DNA of 19,241 nt from JBARCX01 sp049794535 (GCA_049794535.1 JBARCX010000230.1:1-19241); one strand, 5' to 3'. Shown: positions 6,788-13,822, counted from the stretch's first letter. Notes: generated by a model from the sequence alone, not told the origin. Numbers and translations are program-made.

Positions 6788-7585
6788 ATGAATCAACCAT
6801 CCCCCCTTGTCCCTTGGATCGGCGGCAAGCGTCGCCTTGCTGATCGATTGCTTCCGTACTTCCCACCACATGAGTGCTACGTTGAAGTGTTCGCCGGTTG
6901 AGCGGCACTTTTCTTCATGCGCGATGAGCCGGCTAAGGTCGAAGTGCTCAACGACATCAACGGCGACCTGGTGAATCTCTACCGAGTGGTGCAGCACCAC
7001 CTTGAGGAATTCGTCCGTCAGTTCAAATGGGCGCTGTCGAGTCGGCAGGTGTTTGCGTGGCTGCAGGAAACCGTGCCGCATACGCTTACCGACATCCAGC
7101 GTGCGGCGCGCCTTTTCTACCTCCAGCACCACGCGTTCGGTGGCAAGGTCGCTGGCCAGAGCTTTGGCACCGCAACGACGGCGCCGGCCATCAATCTGCT
7201 GCGTATTGAGGAAAACCTGAGCGCTGCACATCTGCGCCTTACCGGCGTGTGCATCGAAAATCTATCGTGGTTCGATTGCGCCACTCGTTACGACCGGCCG
7301 CACAGCTTTCTCTACCTCGATCCGCCGTATTGGAAGACAGAAGGCTACGGCATACCGTTTGACTTCGAGAACTACGAGCGCATGGCGGCATGGGCCAAGG
7401 CTGCGCAGGGTAGGGTCATGGTGAGCATCAACGACCACCCTGATATCCGGCAGGCGTTCGATGGCCTGCACATGCGCGAGCTGAGCATCCGTTATAGCGT
7501 GGCCAACTGTCGTGGCACACCAGCGGAAAGTGGCGAGCTGATGATCACAAACTATGAGCCGGTGATAGCAGCGAGCCTATTCTGA
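6788..7585 (+). pseudogene. Dam-type DNA adenine methylase with in-frame TGA at motif I
   Basis: Reading from ATG 6788 gives MNQPSPLVPWIGGKRRLADR, the GGK start of D12-class (Dam family) N6-adenine methylases, then YVEVFAG, an in-frame TGA (6899-6901), and AALFFMRDEPAKVEVLNDIN in the same frame. The family motif I here would read FAGGAALFF, so one base change (GGA to TGA) explains the break. The rest of the protein is intact to 7585, with the catalytic DPPY motif in FLYLDPPYWK and a normal C-terminus. A shorter product could start at ATG 6917 but would lack motif I and have no visible ribosome binding site, so activity is unlikely unless the TGA is read through. Such methylases in prophages usually protect or mark phage DNA at GATC-like sites. 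Confidence 0.8.
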
Positions 7586-7643
7586 CGTGGGCTGTAGGCA
7601 TGCGCTGACAACACATTCACGCAAGTCACGCCATTCTGACATC

Positions 7644-7679
7644 GCCCGGTAAGTCTGGTGCTTCACCGACGCCCCGGGC
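7644..7679. repeat. Nested inverted repeat
   Basis: GCCCGG (7644-7649) pairs with CCGGGC (7674-7679), enclosing an inner hairpin GGTG (7657-7660) with CACC (7664-7667). It lies between the methylase and its downstream terminator; its role is unknown. Confidence 0.4.
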
Positions 7680-7713
7680 ACCTGAGTTGGTCATCCTCCA
7701 TGATCACTCAACT

Positions 7714-7737
7714 GGCCCCCGCAAGGGGGCCTTTCTT
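7714..7737 (+). terminator. Rho-independent terminator
   Basis: GGCCCCC (7714-7720) and GGGGGCC (7725-7731) form a 7-bp stem closed by a GCAA tetraloop, followed by TTTCTT. It faces the plus strand and would end the lysis-methylase transcript at the junction with the oppositely oriented umuC fragment. Confidence 0.85.
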
Positions 7738-8125
7738 ATGCCTTCGCGCAGGCCAGGTCCGACCACTTTGTTGTAAAGCTTGCTGACATGTTCCCGCGCT
7801 GCATAGCCCATGGCCTCTTTTCTTGAAGGCCGGCACTACCGATGCCAATGGTTCCGCGTCCCCAGCGACCATTTACATGGTCGAGCGTGCTCAAGAGGGC
7901 TTCACGCCGATCATCGTAGGCAACAGCGGACGCGCCGAATAGATCGCCTTGCTGCACACCTTTGTTGCGCAGATCCATCAGCATCACGCCAGACTTCACG
8001 TAGCGATACCCGGGACTAAAAACGCTGCGTAGAACCACCATGGCCGCCTGCGTAAGCACGGCGATATCGTCCGACGGGGCCGGTAGCCCCATGCTGGCAC
8101 TTGGGCGGTACTGGGCAACCCCGAC
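7736..8125 (-). pseudogene. umuC: C-terminal fragment of UmuC-type DNA polymerase V
   Basis: The minus-strand frame ending at 7736 encodes the C-terminal part of UmuC: YRPSASMGLPAPSDD, then YRYVKSGVMLMDLRNKGVQQ, DLFGA, NGRWGRGTIGIGSAGL and a terminal FTTKWSDL segment, the order and motifs of the C-terminal domain of Y-family polymerase UmuC. The polymerase catalytic domains are absent. The ATG at 8092 gives 118 residues, but recognisable homology begins further upstream, at about VAQYRPSAS near 8125, and upstream of this the frame stays open but no longer reads as UmuC. So it is a truncated remnant, probably not functional. It may mark where a phage or island joined, since umuC-like genes are a recurring context for mobile elements. 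Confidence 0.8.
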
Positions 8126-8378
8126 CCCGATAATTTGGGGGCGTTGTACGCAATCCTTGATGATCGCGCAAGGCCATACTTATGAACACCGGTTGGCAGC
8201 TTAATGGGACAATTCCCTAACTCAGGGGGAATTCACGTGGCATTGACATCTTCTCAAGTTTGCGCGCCTCACGCGTGTGACGCCCCCAATTGTGTAATCA
8301 TTCACCCCGAATGAGATGCTCAAATATGTACGGATACTCTTCGCAAGTGACTGAAGGGATTGATAACAGGGGGATCAC
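8126..8378. other. Intergenic junction between umuC fragment and accessory island
   Basis: About 250 bases without a gene. It holds an imperfect long-range inverted repeat, with ATTTGGGGGCGT at 8133-8144 against ACGCCCCCAATT at 8280-8291 (11 of 12 matched, with ACGC pairing again three bases further in). It also holds a shorter operator-like repeat, AATTCCC (8211-8217) against GGGAATT (8227-8233). A TTGACA hexamer occurs at 8243-8248 but no matching -10 was found. Confidence 0.5.
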
Positions 8379-8798
8379 TTGGAGTTGAATAGGAAGCTCT
8401 TTAGGACCATGTTGGCAGATGAGTATGGGAAGCCGCTGCCAGGCGACGAAGCCCTGCAACTTGGAGTTCGTCTACAGCTTGTTGAGGACGATGGCAACGA
8501 CATTCCCAAAGACGAGAGCGGCAATGTGCACCCCGATACGGGGGGGATGTCGGTTACTGCTGATGACCCCAAAAAGCTTCCAGGCCATAGGCGGCCACTT
8601 TGGTTAGGCGGCCGATCAAAAAGGGGGCAACTCTTCGTCATTGAGCGACGCTACGTTCCAAATAGCCTGAGTCTGCGTAAGGATGATGAGTATCATCATT
8701 TGGTTGAGCCGATGCGAGAAATGGCTTTTGAAGAATACGTAGATGAACTTGTTTCGACACGTCCGCATTGGAACCTTGTTCCGGAGCCAGCAAAGTGA
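8379..8798 (+). CDS. Tse2-like putative ADP-ribosyltransferase toxin
   Basis: A 139-residue protein. The TTG at 8379 is chosen because AGGGGG (8368-8373) lies five bases upstream; ATG 8409 is the alternative. The order of features resembles Tse2-family toxins: a VHPDTGGMSV segment (Tse2 has a similar APDTGGTSV), a P-x-WxLGG-like strand, LxxRKD, HHLVEPMREM and a C-terminal helix ending STRPHW, matching the Tse2 pattern of D, HY, P, M and terminal helix with W. This comparison is from memory of the family, so the call is moderate. Its TGA overlaps the next start (GTGA), implying co-translation. Base composition is visibly AT-richer than the flanking phage and chromosomal genes, suggesting horizontal origin. 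No signal peptide is seen. Confidence 0.6.
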   Translation: MELNRKLFRTMLADEYGKPLPGDEALQLGVRLQLVEDDGNDIPKDESGNVHPDTGGMSVTADDPKKLPGHRRPLWLGGRSKRGQLFVIERRYVPNSLSLRKDDEYHHLVEPMREMAFEEYVDELVSTRPHWNLVPEPAK

Positions 8799-9268
8799 GC
8801 GATCTTCTACTCGAATACAAACAAACTCTTGCGATCATGGAGCAGTTCTTTGCAGATGGCTCAGATGAGGATGAATCGCGCTTCATTCGGAAGCTGGATC
8901 GCATTTGGTACAAGCTGACTGAGCGTGATCGTCAGACAGCGGATGGCTATTCTGAGGCGCTTACATCAGGGGCAGTGACGGTGGAGGACTTCTTTCGGGA
9001 AACTTTCCCAACCCCGGTCATTGAGCTGAGTTCGGAAGAGGTTAGCGCTGTCCCGCTATTTAAGGCAGGCAATGTATCGGCCTTTGTAGAGCAACATATA
9101 AAGCAAGGTCTGGTCTATATTTCAAACTCACCAGTTCTTGGCGCGCCGATCGATCCAGACAATCACCTGGCGTCCTGGTACACAGTTGACGCTGCCAATT
9201 CTCGCTGGCAAGTGGGTCGTGCCGTAAAATCGCTTTCGATTCCTCTTGAATATGGAGCTGCAGCATGA
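8795..9268 (+). CDS. Hypothetical protein, middle gene of a coupled three-gene cassette
   Basis: A 157-residue protein from GTG 8795, in a 4-base overlap with the upstream stop; its own stop overlaps the next ATG (ATGA, 9265-9268). Residues 1-65 are strongly helical and acidic (YKQTLAIMEQFFADGSDEDE, KLDRIWYKLTERDRQTADG), and the rest alternates strands and helices with SNSPVLGAPIDPDN and SWYTVDAANSRWQVG. No membrane segment, signal peptide, Cys or catalytic motif stands out. Because it directly follows a toxin-like gene, an immunity or antitoxin role is possible, but this is context only. No family is recognised. Confidence 0.7.
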   Translation: MSDLLLEYKQTLAIMEQFFADGSDEDESRFIRKLDRIWYKLTERDRQTADGYSEALTSGAVTVEDFFRETFPTPVIELSSEEVSAVPLFKAGNVSAFVEQHIKQGLVYISNSPVLGAPIDPDNHLASWYTVDAANSRWQVGRAVKSLSIPLEYGAAA

Positions 9269-9774
9269 GCCACAGCTCAGCTGTTAAATGCTATTCAGTA
9301 GTCTTAGCAGCTCAGGTTATGGAGGGAAAAGAGGGCGGATTCTCTATCTTTAACTTGATTGATGCTTTGGCAATCCCAAGCGTGATGCTTGGCCTACCGG
9401 GTTCATTTGAAGGTGTTTCTTCGTGGATGTTCGATTCAGAGAGCGCTGGAGCGACAATTGAGGTTTGTGTTTCGTCATTGAGCATCGATGGCAACGAACG
9501 CGTGGACTCCACTCCTAGCCAGTTTAAGCTTGAGCCATCGCCAGGCACTAAGCTCAACGAACCCTTCCGTGCACGAATGCGAGCACGAGGCTTTTTGTTG
9601 CCGAGGACGTTTGGTCAACATGCGCTTTGGATGCGGTGGCGACCAATCGGTGATGATGAGTGGCGCGATAGTGACGCGTATTGGTTGTTGGCATTGAGCG
9701 AGTTCACCGGAACGCCGCCAATGTTTGGAATTCCGGTACCAATGGTCGTTGCTACACCCGCAAAGCAAGCTTGA
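9265..9774 (+). CDS. Hypothetical protein, last gene of the coupled cassette (possibly DUF6941-like)
   Basis: A 169-residue protein starting in an ATGA overlap with the previous gene. The N-terminus, CYSVVLAAQVMEGKEGGFSI followed by FNLIDALAIPSV, and a later EVCVSSLSIDG strand pair recall small beta-sandwich proteins of the DUF6941 type, but I cannot confirm this. The rest is beta-rich with a Pro-rich end (GTPPMFGIPVPMVVATPAKQA). No signal peptide, membrane helix or enzyme motif is seen. The three coupled genes probably act together. AT-rich codons match the two preceding genes. Confidence 0.65.
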   Translation: MSHSSAVKCYSVVLAAQVMEGKEGGFSIFNLIDALAIPSVMLGLPGSFEGVSSWMFDSESAGATIEVCVSSLSIDGNERVDSTPSQFKLEPSPGTKLNEPFRARMRARGFLLPRTFGQHALWMRWRPIGDDEWRDSDAYWLLALSEFTGTPPMFGIPVPMVVATPAKQA

Positions 9775-9785
9775 TTTCACAATGT

Positions 9786-9822
9786 TGGAGCGCCTGTTTG
9801 CGGTAAGCAGGCGCCACAATTT
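9786..9822 (+). terminator. Probable terminator of the three-gene cassette
   Basis: GCGCCTG (9790-9796) pairs with CAGGCGC (9808-9814) around an 11-base loop, with further partial pairing outside (TTGG against CCACAA) and a short AATTTAT tract after it. It starts about 15 bases after the stop at 9774. Confidence 0.5.
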
Positions 9823-9860
9823 ATGGGCGGCATACAGCAAATGACCTTGAATGGAACGTA

Positions 9861-10283
9861 ATGGAAGAGCGCACGAGTGTAAACGGGATCGATCAATCGC
9901 TTTCCCTGTGGAGGGATAGCTGCCTCTTCTACTTCAAATTTGATTTAGCGCTAATTGCTTCAGTTGCTGCTGCAGCTTCCTTTTTCAAATTGGAAGGAAA
10001 TGCGCTGATAGAACAGGCATCTCAGTACGAAAGTGCACTTCAAGCTCTTATAGGCTTGGTCATCTATGCAATCGCCTTCGAGTACTCCTTAACGACGGTG
10101 CGAAACAGCAGAAACGTCGCCAATTTTGCAGGAGACGAACAGAAGACAAGGAGGCTGATGCGAATCTTCTCCCTGGGTTACACAGTTCAGGTCTTCACGC
10201 ATGCCGCACTCCTGGCTGGTGCGCTGGGATATGCCTCAGGTTTCGTAGATGCCTTCATGTCGGTGACACATGCTCACAGATAA
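9861..10283 (+). CDS. Small integral membrane protein of unknown function
   Basis: A 140-residue protein with ATG at 9861 and TGGAA a few bases upstream. Three hydrophobic segments are visible: about 29-45 (ALIASVAAAASFF), 62-78 (ALIGLVIYAIAFEY) and 106-130 (GYTVQVFTHAALLAGALGYASGF). A basic, polar loop lies between the second and third (EQKTRRLMRIF). No family is recognised. It is AT-rich like the cassette just upstream and is separated from it by a probable terminator, so it may be a separate transcript of the same island. Confidence 0.65.
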   Translation: MEERTSVNGIDQSLSLWRDSCLFYFKFDLALIASVAAAASFFKLEGNALIEQASQYESALQALIGLVIYAIAFEYSLTTVRNSRNVANFAGDEQKTRRLMRIFSLGYTVQVFTHAALLAGALGYASGFVDAFMSVTHAHR

Positions 10284-10356
10284 ACGCACCAACGGCGAGT
10301 GGTTCTCGTTGTCCGTCAACGACGTCCGTATCTTCAAGAAGCGGAAGTTCATGTGA
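10270..10356 (+). pseudogene. 28-residue remnant resembling a GIY-YIG (T5orf172/MUG113) C-terminus
   Basis: From ATG 10270, just after an in-frame TGA, the frame reads a short protein with NGEWFSLSVNDVRIF and ends at TGA 10354-10356. The GEWFxL-xxD pattern is like the C-terminal end of T5orf172-type nucleases. It overlaps the end of the preceding membrane protein gene. It is most likely a leftover gene end; the family guess is weak. Confidence 0.3.
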
Positions 10357-10367
10357 AGCCATAGAGA

Positions 10368-10392
10368 GGATTGGCCGTTTCCCGGCCAATCC
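10368..10392 (-). terminator. Hairpin downstream of the minus-strand secreted-protein gene
   Basis: GGATTGGCCG (10368-10377) pairs with CGGCCAATCC (10383-10392), a perfect 10-bp stem with a 5-base loop. It lies 11 bases past the stop of the gene ending at 10404; on that strand it is followed by TCTCTATGG, a weak T-tract. Confidence 0.6.
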
Positions 10393-10403
10393 CTGACGGA
10401 GGG

Positions 10404-11201
10404 TTACTGCCAGTTCAAATCGAACGGTTCTTTCTGTTCGAATGACCATATGCGAATGCCGTTCGCGGTTCGGACATAACACCCTTCACTGTAAGTACCG
10501 TCGGCACGTAGGACCGTCAACAGCTTGCCGGACTGAGACAGCTGCCACCGAATGAAGGGGTAATCCCGGGAACCATTCATCTCACTGCCCTGCATCTGTG
10601 CAGCCAGCGTGCAGGTCGTCGGCCATAATACCGCAGGGCGCCCTTCGAACAGGAAACGCTCTGCGTAAGCCGCATCAGCTTGCGAGTTGAGCGTGTTGAC
10701 GAGTTTCTCACTCAGGCTCGTGTCCGGCGACCATTCGGGCATCGGCATCGGAGCGGGCATCGGTCCGGGTGCGCACACGCGCAACTGCACAACGGCGGGG
10801 TCGCACGGCATGATTGGCGCGTCGACATCTATTGGCTGCGTCTCGCCTCGAAGATAGACCCGAATACCATGCGCCCTGTGCTCGTAGCATCCGCTGAGAT
10901 CGAGGGCTGAACCGGCGTAACGGGTAAAATACTTGCTTGCCGGATGTGCTGCCGCTTGCTTTGTGAGCCAGCGCGCATAGCTGCGCTCCTGCGCCGTTGT
11001 GCCTTCGGCCTGTAGCTGCGCGTCGCGCACACACGAAAACTCCGTCAGTTCGTAACGATAGCCGTCCTTCGTAACGGTGGCGACAGGGTCGAGCTCGTGA
11101 TTGTCGGGTTGGCTCAGCTCGGCGGAAATCTGGCCGGCGAACGCGGCGTGTGGGGCAGTCACAAACAGGGCGGCGGTGAAGAGTGCAAGAATTCGCTTCA
11201 T
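10404..11201 (-). CDS. Secreted Cys-containing hypothetical protein
   Basis: A 265-residue protein from ATG 11201 (MKRILALFTAALFVTAPHAA), a clear signal peptide probably cleaved after AFA. An ATG at 11219 would add six residues ahead of it. The mature part has six Cys that could form disulfides (EFSCVRD, SGCYEH, MPCDPAV, RVCAPG, TTCTLAA, EGCYVR), a Pro/Met-rich linker (PGPMPAPMPMPEW) and two similar segments, DLSGCYEHRAHGIRVYLR and EGCYVRTANGIRIWSF, suggesting an internal duplication. Periplasmic location is likely. No family or function is recognised. It follows a minus-strand gene by about 60 bases and may share its transcript. Confidence 0.75.
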   Translation of the reverse strand: MKRILALFTAALFVTAPHAAFAGQISAELSQPDNHELDPVATVTKDGYRYELTEFSCVRDAQLQAEGTTAQERSYARWLTKQAAAHPASKYFTRYAGSALDLSGCYEHRAHGIRVYLRGETQPIDVDAPIMPCDPAVVQLRVCAPGPMPAPMPMPEWSPDTSLSEKLVNTLNSQADAAYAERFLFEGRPAVLWPTTCTLAAQMQGSEMNGSRDYPFIRWQLSQSGKLLTVLRADGTYSEGCYVRTANGIRIWSFEQKEPFDLNWQ

Positions 11202-11264
11202 CTTTGTTTTTCCGAGCATTAAGGATCGGTCGCTGTCGCCGCGCTCTGCCTAGAGCTTTCGCCA

Positions 11265-11999
11265 CTAGCTAAACAGCTCCCACGCGCCCTCGAAGCGCTC
11301 AATTGAGATTGGTTCAGCATGCCTTTGCCCGGGCTTAAATGGCCCTGTCAGGAAGAATGTGTCCCCAATAGAGTTCGTCCACTGCGAAGGTGGCCCTATA
11401 TGCACACCTCCCCAGGGCCTTCGCGTTCTCGCCGCAAGTACGGGGCGCATCAAGGTCGATAGACAGGCGATGGCGGATCTCGCTGGCCCAGCGAGATCAC
11501 CTCGCTCGTGCGCAACGGCAAGCGCCACCATAAAGCCATACTGACGACCATCCTTCGGGCCATCTTCCTGCGCGATAGAAAAGAACGCGTCGGGAGGACA
11601 TGCTTCGCGTTCGCAAATCGCCGGGCTTGGCGCCCAGAATTCTGCGGAATGAAAAATAGTATCGTCCGGTAGTGATCCATCTGCCTGACTGTGAGTCCAT
11701 CTCAAATGCGATTTTTCATTCCAACCGATTGTCCCTAGCCTCAGAGCCCTCTTGTTCGGGGATTCGGAGCCGGGCCGAAGCTGCAACATCCTGGCGGAGG
11801 CTTTTCCTCGAAGGTTTTCCATCAACGCTGACAGTGATGGAACCGCTTCATGCCAGATGTCTCGACGCCACAACGGGCGCGCATCGGGATGCGATAGGAG
11901 CACGTAGACATCGTAGGTGCGGGTCGCGAATTGGCTTTGCATGGCTTCTGACAAGAAGTTGGGAGGACTATAAAAGGGACAAAAGTCTTCGAATCCCAT
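11265..11999 (-). CDS. Hypothetical protein, 244 residues
   Basis: The frame starts at ATG 11999 (MGFEDFCPFY); an in-frame ATG at 11942 (MQSQFATRTYDVYVLLSHPD) is an alternative, and neither has a strong ribosome binding site. Recognisable features are few: a hydrophilic N-terminal half, PPDAFFSIAQEDGPKDGRQY followed by a hydrophobic helix GFMVALAVAHERG, and a Trp/Gly/Pro-rich end (RRPWGGVHIGPPSQW, ERFEGAWELFS). No signal peptide, membrane anchor or catalytic motif is visible. A palindromic intergenic repeat sits directly upstream of the start. The length and lack of internal stops support a real gene; the function is unknown. Confidence 0.6.
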   Translation of the reverse strand: MGFEDFCPFYSPPNFLSEAMQSQFATRTYDVYVLLSHPDARPLWRRDIWHEAVPSLSALMENLRGKASARMLQLRPGSESPNKRALRLGTIGWNEKSHLRWTHSQADGSLPDDTIFHSAEFWAPSPAICEREACPPDAFFSIAQEDGPKDGRQYGFMVALAVAHERGDLAGPARSAIACLSTLMRPVLAARTRRPWGGVHIGPPSQWTNSIGDTFFLTGPFKPGQRHAEPISIERFEGAWELFS

Positions 12000-12008
12000 C
12001 TGGCTTGA

Positions 12009-12034
12009 TGTCTGCTATGGGTCGAAAGCAGACA
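12009..12034. repeat. Palindromic intergenic repeat, copy 1
   Basis: TGTCTGCT (12009-12016) pairs with AGCAGACA (12027-12034) around ATGGGTCGAA. The right arm GTCGAAAGCAGACA recurs at 13971-13984 and, as GTGAAAGCAGACA, at 16039-16051. It sits between two minus-strand genes. Confidence 0.6.
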
Positions 12035-12040
12035 CTGGGC

Positions 12041-12292
12041 TCAGGTTCGCTCGATGTATAGAACTTGGTTTGGGTGATGCTCTCTGATTGTCTCCACTGC
12101 CTCTTGGACGTAGGACTCATCAGCAGGGTCAACCCAATACGCGAAGTCCGTTAGATCAATACCCTCGGCTCTCAGTCGCTCCAGATTAGTGGCATCCAAA
12201 AGGCCCTGATTAACCCAGACCGGCGTCTTGTTTCCCCTAGCGAGATCGAACATCTCGGAAAGTCCGTGTTTCGTGAGTGCGAAGAGAACCAA
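12041..12292 (-). CDS. Small conserved-style hypothetical protein (TTG start)
   Basis: An 83-residue protein starting at TTG 12292, decided by a perfect AGGAGG (rc of 12298-12303) five bases upstream. It begins MVLFALTKHGLSEMFDLARG and ends HHPNQVLYIERT. The sequence suggests a compact alpha/beta fold: strand (VLFALT), helix, strand (TPVWVNQ), helix (LERLRAEGI), strand (FAYWVDP), helix (SYVQEAVETIREHH), strand (VLYIE). No catalytic residues or membrane segments are seen. No partner gene is obvious. Probably a real small protein of unknown role. Confidence 0.65.
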   Translation of the reverse strand: MVLFALTKHGLSEMFDLARGNKTPVWVNQGLLDATNLERLRAEGIDLTDFAYWVDPADESYVQEAVETIREHHPNQVLYIERT

Positions 12293-12532
12293 GCAAACCT
12301 CCTTTCTACTGCGCTAACGAGAGTGCCCGCTCAGGGTCGATAGCGAACTTATCCACGAACCGCAAATTTGTTATCAACATCATGATGGTCTAGCGCAGCC
12401 AAATGCAGCAGGACTACGCCGAACTTATCGCATGCGAGCCGACCCACCGCATGCCCTCGCGTGGGAGGCCACGTGAAGGGCGCATCGAAAGCCACGGCTG
12501 TCACATGATGCCGATGGTGAGAGCAACCCATG
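12293..12532. other. Intergenic stretch with no convincing gene
   Basis: Apart from the ribosome binding site of the TTG-start gene, only a 60-codon minus-strand frame (12349-12531) is seen. It lacks a ribosome binding site and recognisable sequence, and a short peptide frame ending SLAQ precedes the TTG gene. It may be gene debris. Confidence 0.4.
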
Positions 12533-13822
12533 TCACACCGACGCGGCGAGAATCCGCATCGGCGGCCGACGCAGATAAGTGAGATAGCGCCACAGCCATT
12601 CCATCGGACCGTAGCGGTAGCGACTCAGCCACCAACGACTGAGCAGAAGTTGCAGTGCGTAGAACACCAGCACATAAACCACCTGCCATGCTCGCGAAAA
12701 ATGCACCGCGAGACCGAGCCCATAGCCGTAGAACAACCAAGTGCTAATGAGCGACTGCAAGAGGTAATTGGTAAGCGCCATTCGCCCAGCCGGCGCCAGC
12801 CATGCCAGCACACGCGCGCCGCCGGGATATTGCAGCCATAGCATCAGGGCACTGAGATAGCTAAGGCACAGCAGCATGCTGGCGATGTGCATCAGTATCA
12901 AGCCGATCTGGCCAAGTGGCGTATCGAGGCCTGGAATGAAAGAGGTGCCGCACCAAGCGCTGAATAAGGCGAGCAAGATACCTGGCGGTAGCGTCCAGCG
13001 CAGCATGCGCCGAAAAAACGGTAGGTGCGCCTGCGGCCTGACCATTCGCCCGGAACGGATCAGCCAGACGCCGAACAGAAAGACGCCGAGGATCATCGGG
13101 CCCTCGACCAAGATATACCCCGCGTCATCGATCAGATCGTGGACGCGTTGGCGCGACATTGCGGCATAGCTGCCGTGGAGCAGCAGCGGTTCCGCGATGG
13201 CGACCTTATCCACCCACTTCTGATGCTCCTTTTCACGCTCCTGCACCTTCTGCACATACGCTGCCGGGGTGCTGTGCAGGGCGTGGTATGTCCTCGCCAG
13301 GCTCACCGAATAGTTCAGCACGGGCACCAGGTACAGCAGCAGTGCCAGTCGCCATAGCCAGTTCATTCGTAGGCGGCGGAAGCCCAACAGCAAAACGAAG
13401 GCGACCAGCGCATACATGACCAGGATGTCGCCGGCCCAGATCAGGCAGGCGTGGATCAGGCCAAATCCCAGCAAAGCTGTGCTGCGACGAAGATAGGGCC
13501 GTACGAAGTCGCGCCCGGCCTGTTCGGCACGCGTCATCATGACCGCGAAGCCCATGCCGAACAGCAGACTGAAAAGTGTCCAGAATTTGCCTTGCACGAA
13601 GGTATAGATGAACCAGGCCGCGACGAAATCCAGTCCGTTCAAGTTGGCTGGCAGGCCGCCCCAGCCGGTCACCAGGGGGCGCACCATGTAATCCACATTC
13701 ATTAGAAAGATGCCGAGCAGAGCGAATCCGCGCAGCACATCCAGGGCCTGGATGCGTTCGTCGAGTGGGATGGGCGTCAACGCATGGCTGTCGGTATTAC
13801 CGGTCACTTCCATATGCCCCAT
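12533..13822 (-). CDS. DUF418 (YeiB-type) integral membrane protein
   Basis: A 429-residue protein, ATG at 13822; ATG 13813 (MEVTGNTDSH) is an alternative with GGGG just upstream. Residues 23-40, RIQALDVLRGFALLGIF, are the characteristic N-terminal motif of this family, followed by NVDYM, then a FLFGMGFAVM-like segment and eight or more further membrane helices. The C-terminal DUF418 part contains GRMALTNYLLQSLISTWLFY. Such proteins are thought to be related to membrane acyltransferases, but their substrate is generally unknown. A soluble charged loop with QKVQEREKEHQKWVDK lies in the middle. It stands alone on the minus strand. Confidence 0.9.
   Translation of the reverse strand: MGHMEVTGNTDSHALTPIPLDERIQALDVLRGFALLGIFLMNVDYMVRPLVTGWGGLPANLNGLDFVAAWFIYTFVQGKFWTLFSLLFGMGFAVMMTRAEQAGRDFVRPYLRRSTALLGFGLIHACLIWAGDILVMYALVAFVLLLGFRRLRMNWLWRLALLLYLVPVLNYSVSLARTYHALHSTPAAYVQKVQEREKEHQKWVDKVAIAEPLLLHGSYAAMSRQRVHDLIDDAGYILVEGPMILGVFLFGVWLIRSGRMVRPQAHLPFFRRMLRWTLPPGILLALFSAWCGTSFIPGLDTPLGQIGLILMHIASMLLCLSYLSALMLWLQYPGGARVLAWLAPAGRMALTNYLLQSLISTWLFYGYGLGLAVHFSRAWQVVYVLVFYALQLLLSRWWLSRYRYGPMEWLWRYLTYLRRPPMRILAASV

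Larger units (their letters stand above)
1..8125. mobile_element. Right (tail and lysis) part of a tailed-phage prophage
   Basis: Consecutive plus-strand tail genes (1-2603) and a lysis cassette of endolysin, holin, Rz and Rz1 (5161-6653), followed by a Dam-type methylase, are the usual late order of a siphovirus-like temperate phage. Two genes between tail and lysis (2715-3182 and 3204-4853) look like cargo. No integrase, repressor, capsid or terminase gene lies in the window, so most of the prophage must lie to the left. The right edge is not marked by a visible att repeat. I place it near the breakpoint of the umuC fragment at about 8125, but it could extend to about 10360 if the AT-rich island is phage cargo. 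Prophage identity is well supported; the edge is inference. Confidence 0.8.

Noticed and set aside
6917..7585. Methylase as an intact shorter gene from ATG 6917
   Set aside because: It would lack the GGK segment and motif I, which are present in frame just upstream of a TGA, and it has no ribosome binding site.
8243..8271. Promoter with TTGACA at 8243-8248 for the island cassette
   Set aside because: No -10-like hexamer occurs 16-18 bases downstream, where the sequence is GC-rich.
11672..12061. Plus-strand 129-codon frame
   Set aside because: Antisense to the 244-residue minus-strand gene and includes the intergenic repeat; composition is not protein-like.
12349..12531. Minus-strand 60-codon frame after the DUF418 gene
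   Set aside because: No ribosome binding site and His-rich, low-likeness sequence; kept only as possible gene debris.
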